A stretch of DNA of 32,993 bases from Bradyrhizobium monzae (GCF_021458635.1 NZ_JAIRDQ010000022.1:1-32993); one strand, 5' to 3'; numbered from the stretch's first letter, positions 17,385-26,300 are shown. The notes: generated by a model not told the origin, from the letters alone. Made by a program: numbers and translations.

Positions 17385-17870
17385 GGTTGATCGTTCTTAG
17401 CGACGGTAGCTTGGCGCTCCGCGACATGGGCTTCGAATGAAATGGAATTGCCATCCTTCCAAAGATTGAGATTGACCTAATGATCTCACCCGGAAACACT
17501 GGGCAGAAAAGCGGACGCGATGACGCTGGAACGCACAAGGATCGTAATCGGCGTAGGTCTGCAATAGAGTCCTGCAGCCGTAGGTACCTATGCCATGGAG
17601 CGTCGGTTTGAGAAAATCGGCCGGACGCGCGAATTCGAGATCGGTGCGCAAAGGATTTCGATCACGCGATAGCTGACGCAGCATCGCCCGATCGGGCCGG
17701 ATCGGGATATCGATATGTCAGGCGCTCGGCGGGCTACTTGGTGCGGCTCGGGCATTCCCTCCTATGGCCCGCCCGCCACGCACGCGTGCATCCGTGGCTG
17801 GGCGCGAGCGGGGTGGATTGTCAAACGTGGTGTCGCGTTCGTCATCAACGACCATGACGGGGGTCTTCGG
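17385..17870 (-). pseudogene. Decayed second copy of the MaoC-type hydratase
   Basis: The minus strand holds scattered pieces that align in order with the intact hydratase at 18386-19246: VMVVDDERDTTFD (intact: TVVDGERDITFH), then after a large deletion EGMPEPHQVARRAPDI, then SRDRNPLRTDLEFA, PTLHGIGTYGCRTLLQTYAD and YDPCAFQRHRVRFS, then in other frames FPGEIIR and SISFEAHVAERQATVAKND. Several frameshifts and the internal deletion make it non-functional. It lies directly downstream of the intact gene, so it is probably an old tandem duplicate or the remains of a paralogue with a similar substrate. Confidence 0.85.
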
Positions 17871-18385
17871 CTTGAATGCGCAGGTCGTCCATCATACGCA
17901 TTCCCATGGAGCAAGCTCGCACCAGGTCGAGCATGGCTTCATGCGCCGTGTCGGGAACCCAAACGCCGTGAGCTCGCCAGCTAGGTGCAATTTAGCCAGC
18001 GTCGCCGAGTGTCGACAGTCCGTTTTGACCCGATCCCCCGCCTGCATTGGAATCATCGGCGGATGCAGTCATGACCTATTTCCGTCAGTTGCCGACTCTG
18101 CTCGTAGTCACTGGGGCGCAGCTTCGTCACAAAAGCTCCCCGGCCGGTCGCCCGTGGTCAGCATCGCGACCTTATCAGGGCGATTAGGGACAATGCTCAC
18201 TGGCGGATTTCACCATCATGCATCCCTTCGGCGAGCGGAGCCGAAATCGTCGCCTTACCCATTTCCGCGTCGAAAATCGCTTGTCGCATCTCCCGGCTAC
18301 GGAGGGTCGCCGTCTCGCTAAGCAGATCAATCATTCTCCTCCCGGAGGTGGGATTGGCGACAATGCGCACACGACGGCCCCTTGG
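17871..18385. other. Degraded stretch between the two MaoC copies
   Basis: No confident gene. A short minus-strand frame with a strong ribosome binding site is listed separately at 18197-18334. The rest could contain further eroded sequence of the second hydratase copy or of a lost neighbour. Confidence 0.4.
18197..18334 (-). CDS. Possible 45-residue protein or gene remnant
   Basis: An ATG at 18334 follows a strong GGGAGGAGA sequence directly and opens a 45-codon frame ending at TGA. The product is soluble, helical and charged (MIDLLSETATLRSREMRQAI) with no recognised family. Its position just downstream of the MaoC gene, in decaying DNA, makes it more likely the start of a lost gene than an active small gene. 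Confidence 0.25.
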   Translation of the reverse strand: MIDLLSETATLRSREMRQAIFDAEMGKATISAPLAEGMHDGEIRQ

Positions 18386-19246
18386 TTAGCTGAGCAACGT
18401 CATGCCGTTTTTGACAACGGTGGTGTCACGCGTCTTAACCTTGGCCTCGAACGAGATCACATCACCATCCCTCCACAACTCCAGCGTCACGGTCTCGCCG
18501 GGATATACCGGCGAGGAAAACCGCGCCGCGTGGCGCTTGAACGCAGTAGGATCGTAATCGGCGTAAGTTTGCAAAACGCCACGGCAGGTAATCCCATAGG
18601 TGCACATGCCGTGCAGAATCGGTCTGGGAAAGCCGGCGCGTTTGGCGAACTCCGGATCCGAGTGCAGCGGGTTGCGGTCGCCGCACAAGCGGTAGATGAG
18701 TGCCTGATCGGGTCGGGTCGGAATATCAAGTGTTATGTCAGGCGCGCGCGTTGGAACCTGATGCGGCGCGGGCTGGCCTTCCGACGGCCCACCGAATCCT
18801 CCATCGCCTCGTGCGAAAACTGAGGCGACAACCGTCGCTAGCAATTCGCCACCGGCGCTCTTCAGCACGGTCTGGTGCCGGATCACGGCGCCCTTGTCTT
18901 TGCCCTTGTCGAACACCGCAAGCACGCAGGAGTCCGCAGTGATGTCCGCCGCGATTGCAAGCGGTCTGTGAAAGGTGATGTCGCGCTCGCCATCGACCAC
19001 CGTCATGCGGGTGAGATTCATTTCGCCGGGCCGCGCGCCCCAAGCAGCTACCGAGGCGAAGGTCGGCACCACCATCAGCGGTCGCGCTGTCGCTGTCGCC
19101 TCGTTCACAAAGGCAAGCTCCTTCTCATCTAGCGGATCGGTCCCCATGCCGATAGCATAAGCGTAGAGCATCGCCTCGCGGTCCCCATAACTGTATCTCT
19201 GATCGAGCCTCTTCATGGCCATAAGCTGTTTGTAGTTGATCGGCAT
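18386..19246 (-). CDS. MaoC-type enoyl-CoA hydratase 2
   Basis: A 286-residue double hot-dog protein of the (R)-specific hydratase-2 family, which adds water to trans-2-enoyl-CoA to give (R)-3-hydroxyacyl-CoA. Seen: an N-terminal inactive hot dog (residues about 10-130, with LYAYAIGMGTDPLDEKELAF), a linker rich in Gly and Pro, and a C-terminal active MaoC domain with YRLCGDRNPLHSDPEFAKRA and GFPRPILHGMCTYGITCRGV, carrying the catalytic Asp-His pair of the hydratase 2 motif. This matches the hydratase part of peroxisomal MFE-2. The ATG at 19246 has GGAGGTG six bases upstream. A sigma-54-type promoter lies at 19341-19356, giving a leader of about 80 bases. It could follow the acyl-CoA dehydrogenases encoded nearby in a beta-oxidation-like path. 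Confidence 0.92.
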   Translation of the reverse strand: MPINYKQLMAMKRLDQRYSYGDREAMLYAYAIGMGTDPLDEKELAFVNEATATARPLMVVPTFASVAAWGARPGEMNLTRMTVVDGERDITFHRPLAIAADITADSCVLAVFDKGKDKGAVIRHQTVLKSAGGELLATVVASVFARGDGGFGGPSEGQPAPHQVPTRAPDITLDIPTRPDQALIYRLCGDRNPLHSDPEFAKRAGFPRPILHGMCTYGITCRGVLQTYADYDPTAFKRHAARFSSPVYPGETVTLELWRDGDVISFEAKVKTRDTTVVKNGMTLLS

Positions 19247-19340
19247 CCTTCACACCTCCTCTCCGAGTCCCATTGACAGTGGTCCTTGTTGCGCCTCCGC
19301 TCTCGTGCTAGCGGGCGGCTCTGCTGCTATCATACTCGCC

Positions 19341-19356
19341 GGCAAGTCGCGTGCCA
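19341..19356 (-). promoter_or_regulatory. Sigma-54 (-24/-12) promoter, MaoC hydratase gene
   Basis: On the minus strand TGGCACGCGACTTGCC fits TGGCACG-N4-TTGCW except for the last base, with correct GG-N10-GC spacing. The predicted start near 19329 lies about 83 bases before the ATG at 19246. Confidence 0.65.
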
Positions 19357-19405
19357 GCAAGCTGCGAACTGATGATCGGACGCGCGTTATTCGCCTGAGG
19401 ACGCA

Positions 19406-19421
19406 TGTCCGGTTTGCGACT
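19406..19421. promoter_or_regulatory. Possible NifA-type upstream site (one mismatch)
   Basis: TGTCCGGTTTGCGACT reads TGT-N10-ACT, one base from the NifA consensus TGT-N10-ACA, centred about 84 bases upstream of the predicted sigma-54 start. The position is typical, but one-mismatch sites are common by chance. Confidence 0.3.
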
Positions 19422-19672
19422 GCCCCCCTATGCATCGCGGGCGTGTAATCAGACGAGCGGTTACGCATCACAGCCGTTGAAGCGTCACGCGCCCGAGCGA
19501 CAAACAACATTTGTCGGACCTTACGCTGGCCGCCGTGGTTGTCTTAGACCGAGAGCGAGGGAACACCGCGCTCGGCCGCGTGGCAAGAGTGAGCCCCTCT
19601 GGCTGAGCTTGTCCTTGTAGATATCGTCAGCCAACGTGGTGCCCCGGACTGCTTCTCGAGGCTCATAGGAAC

Positions 19673-20908
19673 CTATTTCACCGAACGGTTGCCATACTTG
19701 CGAAGTTCAAATCTGGCTATAGCGCGGTAATGCACTTCATCGGGACCATCTGCAAAACGCATGGTGCGCGCCGACGCGTAGTCGCGCGCGAGCCCTGCTT
19801 CGTCGGAAACGCCGGCACCACCGAACGCCTGGATCGCCTCGTCGATGATCTTCAGCGCCATGTTGGGAGCGGCGACCTTGATCATGGCGATCTCGGCCTG
19901 CGCGGTCTTGTTGCCGACCTTGTCCATCATGTCGGCGGCCTTGAGGCAGAGCAGACGCGTCATCTCGATGTTGGTGCGGGCCTCGCCGATGCGCTGCTCC
20001 CACACCGAATGCTCGACGATCTTCTTGCCGAAGGCGGTGCGCGACATCAGCCGCTTCACCATCTTCTCCAGCGCCTCCTCGGCCTTGCCGATGGTGCGCA
20101 TGCAGTGGTGGATACGGCCGGGACCGAGGCGGCCCTGCGCGATCTCGAAACCGCGGCCCTCACCGAGCAGGATGTTCTCCTTCGGCACGCGCACGTTCTC
20201 GAGCAGCACCTGGGCATGGCCATGCGGCGCGTCGTCGAAGCCGAACACCGGCAGCATCTTCTCGACCTTGATGCCGGGGGTATCGAGCGGAACCAGGATC
20301 TGCGACTGCTGCTGATGCTTGGCCGCATTGAAATCGGTCTTGCCCATCAGGATTGCGATCTTGCAGCGGGGATCGCCGACGCCGGACGACCACCATTTGC
20401 GGCCGTTGATGACGTAGTGGTCGCCATCCTTCTCGATGCGGGTCTCGATGTTGGTGGCATCCGACGAAGCGACAGCCGGCTCGGTCATCAGGAACGCCGA
20501 ACGTATCTCGCCGTCCATCAGCGGACGCAGCCATTTGCGCTTCTGCTCCTTGGAGCCGTAGCGGATGAACACTTCCATGTTGCCGGTGTCGGGCGCCGAG
20601 CAGTTGAACACTTCCGAGGCCCAGGAGATGTGGCCCATCTGCTCGGACAGCAGCGCGTATTCGAGGTTGGTCAATCCCGCGCCGCGGAATTCATCGTCCT
20701 CATGCTCGCTCGGCGGCATGAACATATTCCAGAGCCCTTCGGCCTTCGCCTTCTTCTTGAGGTCCTCGATGATCGGGACAAGCTTCCAGCGCTCGCCGCT
20801 TTCGTCCTGTTGCTTATAGATCGGCGCTGCCGGACGCACATGCTTGGCCATGAAGGACTGCACGCGCTCGAGCCATTCTTTCTGTTTCGCCGATACCGTG
20901 AAATCCAT
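19673..20908 (-). CDS. Acyl-CoA dehydrogenase, ACAD10/11-like
   Basis: A 411-residue acyl-CoA dehydrogenase of the ACAD10/11-type subgroup. Seen: the N-terminal FTVSAKQKEWLERVQSFM segment, a middle domain with FLMTEPAVASSDATNIETRI and YVINGRKWWSSGVGDPRCKI (both typical of this subgroup), GHAQVLLENVRVPKENILLG with EGRGFEIAQGRLGPGRIHHC, and the C-terminal QAFGGAGVSDEAGLARDYAS and RTMRFADGPDEVHYRAIARF. It probably oxidises a long, branched or 4-hydroxy acyl-CoA and delivers electrons to ETF; the substrate is not readable from sequence. AAGGAGC precedes the ATG by four bases. It is full length and shows no damage. It lies upstream of the MaoC gene on the same strand, with a 426-base gap that contains the MaoC gene's own promoter. 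Confidence 0.92.
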   Translation of the reverse strand: MDFTVSAKQKEWLERVQSFMAKHVRPAAPIYKQQDESGERWKLVPIIEDLKKKAKAEGLWNMFMPPSEHEDDEFRGAGLTNLEYALLSEQMGHISWASEVFNCSAPDTGNMEVFIRYGSKEQKRKWLRPLMDGEIRSAFLMTEPAVASSDATNIETRIEKDGDHYVINGRKWWSSGVGDPRCKIAILMGKTDFNAAKHQQQSQILVPLDTPGIKVEKMLPVFGFDDAPHGHAQVLLENVRVPKENILLGEGRGFEIAQGRLGPGRIHHCMRTIGKAEEALEKMVKRLMSRTAFGKKIVEHSVWEQRIGEARTNIEMTRLLCLKAADMMDKVGNKTAQAEIAMIKVAAPNMALKIIDEAIQAFGGAGVSDEAGLARDYASARTMRFADGPDEVHYRAIARFELRKYGNRSVK

Positions 20909-21474
20909 GCATGCTCCTTACCTGCGGGCACTGTTCTCCGGTCGCGATCCAACACTATCTCACACTTCGAGACGGCATGGCGGACCACGTTTTAGCGCGG
21001 GCAAGCTGCGCGTTGATAAGTTCGTCTTCAAGTGAAATTTCATACAAAGACTTGACATGCAACTCCCAACTTGGGGAGTTGATTCATGCAGTGAGAATGT
21101 CTCGACCGCCCTTCACCAGCCTCATGTTGGGCGAAGATCGGTTCTGCCAAGGCCTATCGCCCATCAGTTGGCGCATCCCGGTTCCTCCGAGGCGATCCAC
21201 CCCATACCGGCAGCTTTCCCTTCATCGCTGATTCAGTGGAAGGACATGGCTACCCAATCTCCAGCAAGCGCCCGCTCGCCGGAGGCAAAACGCTTCGGTT
21301 CTGAATGAGGAGGAAGCCGTTATCATCTTCAGCCTCCATCTTGTCCGCCGTCTGCGTTTGGTTGAAGCCGCCGATGTCGGAAACCTGACAAGGCAAATCA
21401 TCGGTTCACGGGGCCTAACTTGTACTAGCACTTGGTTCACATCTTAGGCAGCGCACAGAAACATATTCCGCGGG
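20909..21474. other. Intergenic region between divergent acyl-CoA dehydrogenase and mod genes
   Basis: No gene is supported. It contains the perfect hairpin at 21060-21081, listed separately. No convincing sigma-54 promoter was found for the acyl-CoA dehydrogenase. Confidence 0.45.
21060..21081. repeat. Perfect 8-bp inverted repeat (operator- or hairpin-like)
   Basis: CAACTCCC and GGGAGTTG enclose the loop AACTTG. It begins 3 bases after a TTGACA box (21053-21058) and no T-run follows, so it looks more like an operator than a terminator. It lies about 150 bases upstream of the minus-strand acyl-CoA dehydrogenase start. Confidence 0.6.
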
Positions 21475-21490
21475 CGGCATGCCGCTTGCT
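21475..21490 (+). promoter_or_regulatory. Weak sigma-54-like promoter before the mod relic
   Basis: CGGCATGCCGCTTGCT keeps GG-N10-GC spacing and a perfect TTGCT, with two mismatches in the -24 box (consensus TGGCACG). It ends 63 bases before the modA relic start. No NifA site was seen upstream. Confidence 0.35.
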
Positions 21491-21553
21491 GGAATGGAGC
21501 AAAGAACCGCCATTGCCAGCGTGGTGGCAGCGGCCCCATCTCAGGAGTCTGCA

Positions 21554-22281
21554 ATGACGCTTGCCCGGTTTTGCCTCATTAGTTCCATTCCGATGCTTCT
21601 GGTGGTTGGAAATCCGGAAGCTGCGAACATCACCCTGGCGCTCGCCACGGATGCGCCGATGCAGACCAAAGAGATTGGAACGGCACTAACGAAGAGCCGG
21701 CACGAGACGATCGTGTGCTGTGGCGCGAGCGAAGAGTCTTTCAGGCAGATCACACAAACCATCTCATTTCAGGAATTTCTTTCAGCTAATCGCTTCTGTC
21801 TTTGCAAACTTATTGAGAACGATCTTGCGGATTCCGACGGCTGCCTCACAGAAGCGCCCAGTTGCTTCGTACCGTGGAGCTCGAGTGCAGATTTTGTGGG
21901 TGGTGCGAAGACGCTGAAGAACCCCGGTTTGACAAAACCATGTACCTGCAACCCGGCCGCACCGTGTCCTGAGCCAACTCCACCGAGAGAGATCAAAGCG
22001 CTCGTCGTTCGTGAAGCGATGCAACAAGCGCGGGTCGAGAAGACGAACACGCAATCCAATCAATTTACCGCGACTGCCAATTCGAGCCGACATACGTCGC
22101 GCTTTCGGAGCTTACGGATGGCGGAGCCGGCGCTTGCTGGTTGGGACCGCAGGAGTCTCCTGATCCTCTCCGCCAGCACGCCGCTTTTGGCGAAAGGGTA
22201 GACCCGCCCTCGTCGATCTTCTCAAAGGATCGGAAACCCACGCAGGCATCGCGCGCCGCGGTTCCGTGCGGCAATCGTAAA
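21554..22281 (+). pseudogene. modA: Molybdate-binding protein ModA (degenerate)
   Basis: The ATG at 21554 has AGGAG six bases upstream and opens a signal-peptide-like start (ARFCLISSIPMLLVVG, then NPEAANI). The next part follows the ModA pattern at poor identity: a beta strand and helix (ITLALATDAPMQTKEIGTAL), CGASEESFRQI where ModA has the ASSxLAxQI molybdate-binding helix, and FQEFLSANRFCLCKLIENDL where ModA has DVFISAxxxWMDxL. Past about residue 110 the frame loses resemblance and runs to a stop at 22201. A ModA-like ending, ALVDLLKGSETHAGIARRG, appears in another frame up to about 22281. The position directly before modB supports the call. It is almost certainly non-functional as a periplasmic molybdate binder. 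Confidence 0.65.
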
Positions 22282-22291
22282 GTTGACACGC

Positions 22292-22975
22292 ATGGAAGGC
22301 CTTTCAGAGATCTGGGTGTCGGTCAGACTAACAATCGAGCTCGCGAGTATCACGACCGTGATCCTCTTGATACTTGGTACGCCGCTCGCGTGGTGGCTAG
22401 CGCGTTCGAAGAGCATGTGGGGCGAGGCTGTGGCGACGATCATCATACTGCCACCAATGCTGCCGCAACCGGTGCTCGGCTTCTATCTGCTGGCCTTGCT
22501 CGGCCCGACTGGCCCGGGCGGCCTGCTCGCCTCTCTCTGGGGCGAGCGCACGCTTGCGTTCACCTTCGCAGGGCTCGTTATCGGATCGGTATTGAGCGCG
22601 CTGCCTGTTGTCGTGCAGCCTATCTGCAACGCCTTCACTACCATGGGCGACCGACCGCTGGAAGTTGCGGCCACTCTGCGCGCCTCTCCGTCATATGCCT
22701 TCCTTACGGTCGCACTACCTTTGGCACGACCGGCTTTTCTTACCGCCGCCGTGCTTGGCTTTGCGCATACAGTCGCCGCATTCGGGGTCGTGCTGATGAT
22801 TGGCGGCAGCATTCCTGGCCGTACCAAAGTACTGTCCGCCTTTCTCTTCGAATATATCAAAGCATCGCGCTGGCACGAGGCAAGCTTGGTTGCCGGCGGC
22901 ATGTTGATGTTCGCCTTTGCCGTCATCCTGATCTTGACCTTAATCGATAAATACCTCGGACGGAGGAGCACGTGA
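22292..22975 (+). CDS. modB: Molybdate ABC transporter permease ModB
   Basis: A 227-residue inner-membrane permease with about five transmembrane segments (for example ELASITTVILLILGTPLAWW and the final MLMFAFAVILILTLI). The cytoplasmic EAA loop that contacts the ATPase is seen as EVAATLRASPSYAFLTVALP followed by LARP, and the ModB-type segment after it reads GFAHTVAAFGVVLMIGG. Length is that of E. coli ModB. The ATG at 22292 is taken as start; a TTG at 22283 would add three residues and neither has a strong binding site. Its stop overlaps the modC GTG (GTGA). modA before it and modC after it are broken, so the intact frame is probably a gene in an inactivated locus. Confidence 0.88.
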   Translation: MEGLSEIWVSVRLTIELASITTVILLILGTPLAWWLARSKSMWGEAVATIIILPPMLPQPVLGFYLLALLGPTGPGGLLASLWGERTLAFTFAGLVIGSVLSALPVVVQPICNAFTTMGDRPLEVAATLRASPSYAFLTVALPLARPAFLTAAVLGFAHTVAAFGVVLMIGGSIPGRTKVLSAFLFEYIKASRWHEASLVAGGMLMFAFAVILILTLIDKYLGRRST

Positions 22976-24137
22976 GGACAGCCACACCGGGCCGGATCGA
23001 AGTCGCGTTCAGCGAGAAGCGCGCTCGCTTCCCGCTGAATACGCAGTTCAGCGTACCGGCCAAATGCGTGGCAGGGATTTTCGGGGCGCCAGGTTGCGGC
23101 AAGACCACGGTGGCGCGCTGCATTGCGGGGCTCGAGCGTTTGTCGACCGGCTTTTGCGCCATCGATGGCGAAGTGTGGCAGGACGAGACGACGTTCCGCG
23201 CGCCGCATCTTCGTCCGATCGGCTATGTCCTTAAGGAGCCGTGTCTCTTTCCGCATTTGTCGGTCAGGCGCAACTTGCTTTACGCCGCGCCCAAACCCAA
23301 TCCGAGGCCGATTGCGCTTGATGAGGTGGCCGAATTGCTCGCCATAACGTCGTTGCTCGACCGCTCGCCAGCGCATCTCTCCGCCGGCGAGCGGCAGCGC
23401 GTCGCCATCGGCCGCGCGCTATTGTCGCAGCCCAGAGTGCTGCTGATGGACGAGCCGCTTGCCACCCTGGATCGCCGCGCCAAGCGTGAGATTTTGCCGT
23501 GTCTAAAATGCCTGAATGAAAAGCTCGCCGTGCCGATGATCTACATCAGCCATGACATGGCCGAAATCGAATACCTCGCCGATCACCTCGTGATGATGGG
23601 CGTGGCACGATCACCGCGACCGGGCCGTTACATATCTTGCAGAGCGATCCAGCTCTGCCCCTTGCAGCGAGCCACGAAGCCGCCGTCAGCCTTGATGCCG
23701 TGGTCGGCGGCTATGACGGGCGCTATGGGCTGCTTATCCTCCGCCTCAAAGGGGCGCGGCTGTTGGTCCCGGCGCCGCCGCTTGCACCTGGCGTGCACCA
23801 GCGGCTGCGCATCGCAGCCAGCGACGTCAGCATCACGCGCGAAGCGGCGCGCTCAAGCACCGTCCTCAATGTATTTCCGGCGCGGATTAAGGCTTGTTTT
23901 CCGCTCGGCGCGTCCGAGATCACTCTGGTGCTTGCGCTCGGCACCGGCGGGTCAGGCGCGGATATTTTGGCGCGTATCACGCGTTACTCGTTTGATACGC
24001 TGGGGCTCAAGGACGGAATGGACGTATTCGCCCAGCTCAAGCATGTCTCGCTGGCCTCGACCTCTGAAGCGCCATCGCAAGCCCCTGAGGCCTCCCCGTC
24101 AGCAGGAGATTCCGAACAAGCAAGCGTCGCTGCTTGA
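22972..24137 (+). pseudogene. modC: Molybdate ABC transporter ATPase ModC (frameshifted)
   Basis: The GTG at 22972 overlaps the modB stop. The ATPase domain is complete: Walker A GAPGCGKTT (residues 38-46), signature LSAGERQRVAIGRALL, Walker B VLLMDEPLATLD and the switch His in YISHDMAEIEYLADHL. At about 23600-23606 the frame breaks after DHLVMMG; in the +1 frame the protein continues GTITATGPLHILQSDPALPL and on to a TOBE/Mop-type molybdate-sensing domain (RLRIAASDVSITREAARSST, then ILARITRYSFDTLGLKDGMD) ending at 24137. The unrepaired frame instead runs out of frame to 24150 and lacks the regulatory domain. Repair of one base would give about 388 residues. A sequencing error cannot be excluded, but modA is also ruined, which favours real decay. 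Confidence 0.85.
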
Positions 24138-24803
24138 AATCAGCCAATAAGGAAATCAAGATCTTGATGGCAACCTCACGTGGCCCACCGATTCCCGTCG
24201 ACGCAATCCTCGACCGTCTGGAACATGGCCTCGATTGCGCACTCACGGACTTAGCTCAGACTCTCGCGCGATCGATCGGTGTCGATATCCCCCTAATCGG
24301 CCCAACTCTCCCAGAGAAGGCGCAATGCGATGGGCACGTCCCCTCCTCAAGAGCAAACCCGATCGAGTCTCATCTATAATCCCGAAGCTTTACCTGCGAC
24401 CGTCGGCGGACGTCTCCGGTCGCCTTACCTGGAGCGGTCAAGCTAACCTGCTTACGGATCAGCACTCAACGCTGCTCCGTCAAGTTGCACATTCGACCAA
24501 CGCGATGCAAGCTGGATGCTGCTTCAAAGGCACGCCGAAGCGCGTCGCATCACGATCACTTTCCCAGTGCGCTCGACTCCGGCGTACGCGGCATACCATC
24601 GAGGCGGCTTCTAGTCGCGTTGGCCAATCGACCAACGCGAATGGCTGGACGGGCTGAGGCTCCGGAAGTTTCATGAAGGAGGATGGATCATCGAGCAGCT
24701 TTTAGATGATCGAAGGGGCCTGACGTACACGTCAACTGAACTGACGGTTCACACCGGGGCTCTCCTCCCGATCCGCGGGTCTAGCAACGGCAGAGGTCCG
24801 GCT
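24138..24803. other. Gene-free stretch with an inverted repeat
   Basis: No supported gene. Contains the 9-bp inverted repeat at 24615-24640 and a second copy of one arm (CGACCAACGCGA near 24494). Confidence 0.45.
24615..24640. repeat. 9-bp perfect inverted repeat
   Basis: TCGCGTTGG and CCAACGCGA flank an 8-base spacer CCAATCGA. The right arm with its flank (CGACCAACGCGA) also occurs about 135 bases upstream. No T-run follows. It could be an operator pair or a mobile-element end; the role is unknown. Confidence 0.5.
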
Positions 24804-25010
24804 TCAGCCAACACGAAGGTTTTCAGCCGACATCTTGCCGGAGCGGCCGGGGAGAAGCTCGTAGCTCACGCGCGCGCCCTCGGCTAAAGTCGTGTGCCCG
24901 GCCTTTTGAACCGCCGATATGTGAACGAAGACGTCAGCGCTGCCGTCATCAGCCCTGATGAATCCGTACCCCTTTTCAGGATTGAACCACTTCACAAAGC
25001 CTATCGCCAC
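24804..25010 (-). CDS. Cold-shock domain protein (CspA family)
   Basis: A 68-residue single cold-shock domain, an RNA/single-stranded DNA chaperone acting in the cytoplasm. Seen: IGFVKWFNPEKGYGFI with RNP1 (KGYGFI), RNP2 (VFVHIS) and the C-terminal GARVSYELLPGRSGKMSAEN strand pair. The GTG at 25010 is chosen because CspA proteins begin directly before G-VKWFN and GGAG lies nine bases upstream; an in-frame TTG at 25023-25025 would add five residues not typical of the family. It is complete and stands alone. The slightly unusual C-terminus (SGKMSAENLRVG) is of the alphaproteobacterial kind. Confidence 0.93.
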   Translation of the reverse strand: MAIGFVKWFNPEKGYGFIRADDGSADVFVHISAVQKAGHTTLAEGARVSYELLPGRSGKMSAENLRVG

Positions 25011-26300
25011 TTTCACAATCTCCAACAGTGCTCAGACTCGAGCTTTCATGAGCGCAGACGGCCGCCGCCGTGACCGGGGGCTGAGCGCCGAGCGCCCTAC
25101 CATGTCTCCGCTTCGTCTCGCCTAGTGCAAGCTTTGAGCCAGACTTGTGATTTCCACTGGTCGCGTCCCCAACAGCCAGACCGGAGGACAGCGGGCCAAC
25201 CGTGTTCTGTGCGGGCGAGGCCGTTCTGCAATGCCCACTCGGATTGAGGCCAGCATTTTAGCTGCTCCGAGGCCCTCGACCACCGCGGCGACTATCGACG
25301 CACTGAGCCACATCTGGGCCCCGTCGCCCGCCTAATACGCATTGCGGGCACAGCGCTGTCGGATCCCATCGGCTCCTGCTGCGCCTGCGGACCAAGAGTT
25401 CGCGAACATATCAGACTGGTCATGCACGCACCTCGATCCCGGGACTTCATCGTCGAACTGGAAATGCGAGGGTCTCACAACTCATACATATTTACGTTTC
25501 ACCGAGATCGATTCAGGTCGTCGACGTCGCCCTGAGGTTCTGGAAGACAGAATGACCAGCGCGGCAATTCGCGGGTTCGCAAGATCTGGATCGTTCTCAA
25601 AAAAAAGGGTTATAGCTGGCGGACCCGCAAGATTCTTGCGGCTAATCACCCGGTCATTCCGCTTAAAGGTACGCCGGTGAGCACGGCGACGAGAACAGCA
25701 ACGCCATAGTCGTTGGCGTCATAGCGCTTCCGCATCCAATCTCGTTTCCCAACAGTGCTCCACAATCGCCGGCGCGAGCGCCGGTAGCGATCGAGCGTAG
25801 CCGCTCCGCGGCAGCAGGTTCTACTCCGTTACGGCCAAGTCTTTGTTGCGACACCGAACATAGTGAGTAGCGGGTCGGACACATCGTTGATAGCCGAACG
25901 ATGGCCAATGTGATCTCAGCGTCGATCGGCCTAGTACCGCACATGCGCTGCCGTTCGTTCGTGGTGGAACTCGCGGACTGTCGCGGGCCATAAAGGGTGA
26001 TTTACCCGCATCAACCGAGCTGTCCTCGATCGCTCGTCCCCTCAAGAACTTGCCGCATCTCGACAGGATCCGCCGTCAACGGCTGGGTCAATGCGTCATT
26101 CACTGCCGTTCTCTGGGGGCACAGTTTGGGCAAACAACCTAGCGGCAGATCGAGCGCCCGTTGCCCGAAGCGTCAATCGCCAGCCCCGCGAGGCGCCGGA
26201 GCGTGCCATTCTAGCCTCGGCTGCTCACCAGCGTTTTATGAGAAGCGCATGCGCGCGAGCCTGACAGGACGGCAACGATTGGGGTCACTTCGGTGCTGCC
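25011..26300. other. Gene-poor stretch
   Basis: About 1.3 kb with no recognisable gene on either strand. A near-palindrome CCGCAAGA-T-TCTTGCGG lies at 25625-25641. The region looks like degraded island DNA. Confidence 0.5.

Larger units (their letters stand above)
19247..19672. other. Control region of the MaoC hydratase gene
   Basis: About 425 bases without a gene between the MaoC gene and the end of the ACAD10/11-like gene. It contains the sigma-54-type promoter and a near-match to a NifA site, both listed separately. Confidence 0.5.

Noticed and set aside
19730..20995. Long plus-strand open frame of 421 codons
   Set aside because: It is antisense to a clear acyl-CoA dehydrogenase; the open frame is a product of high-GC codon use.
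25625..25641. CCGCAAGA-T-TCTTGCGG as a transcription terminator
   Set aside because: The loop is a single base, no T-run follows and no gene ends nearby.
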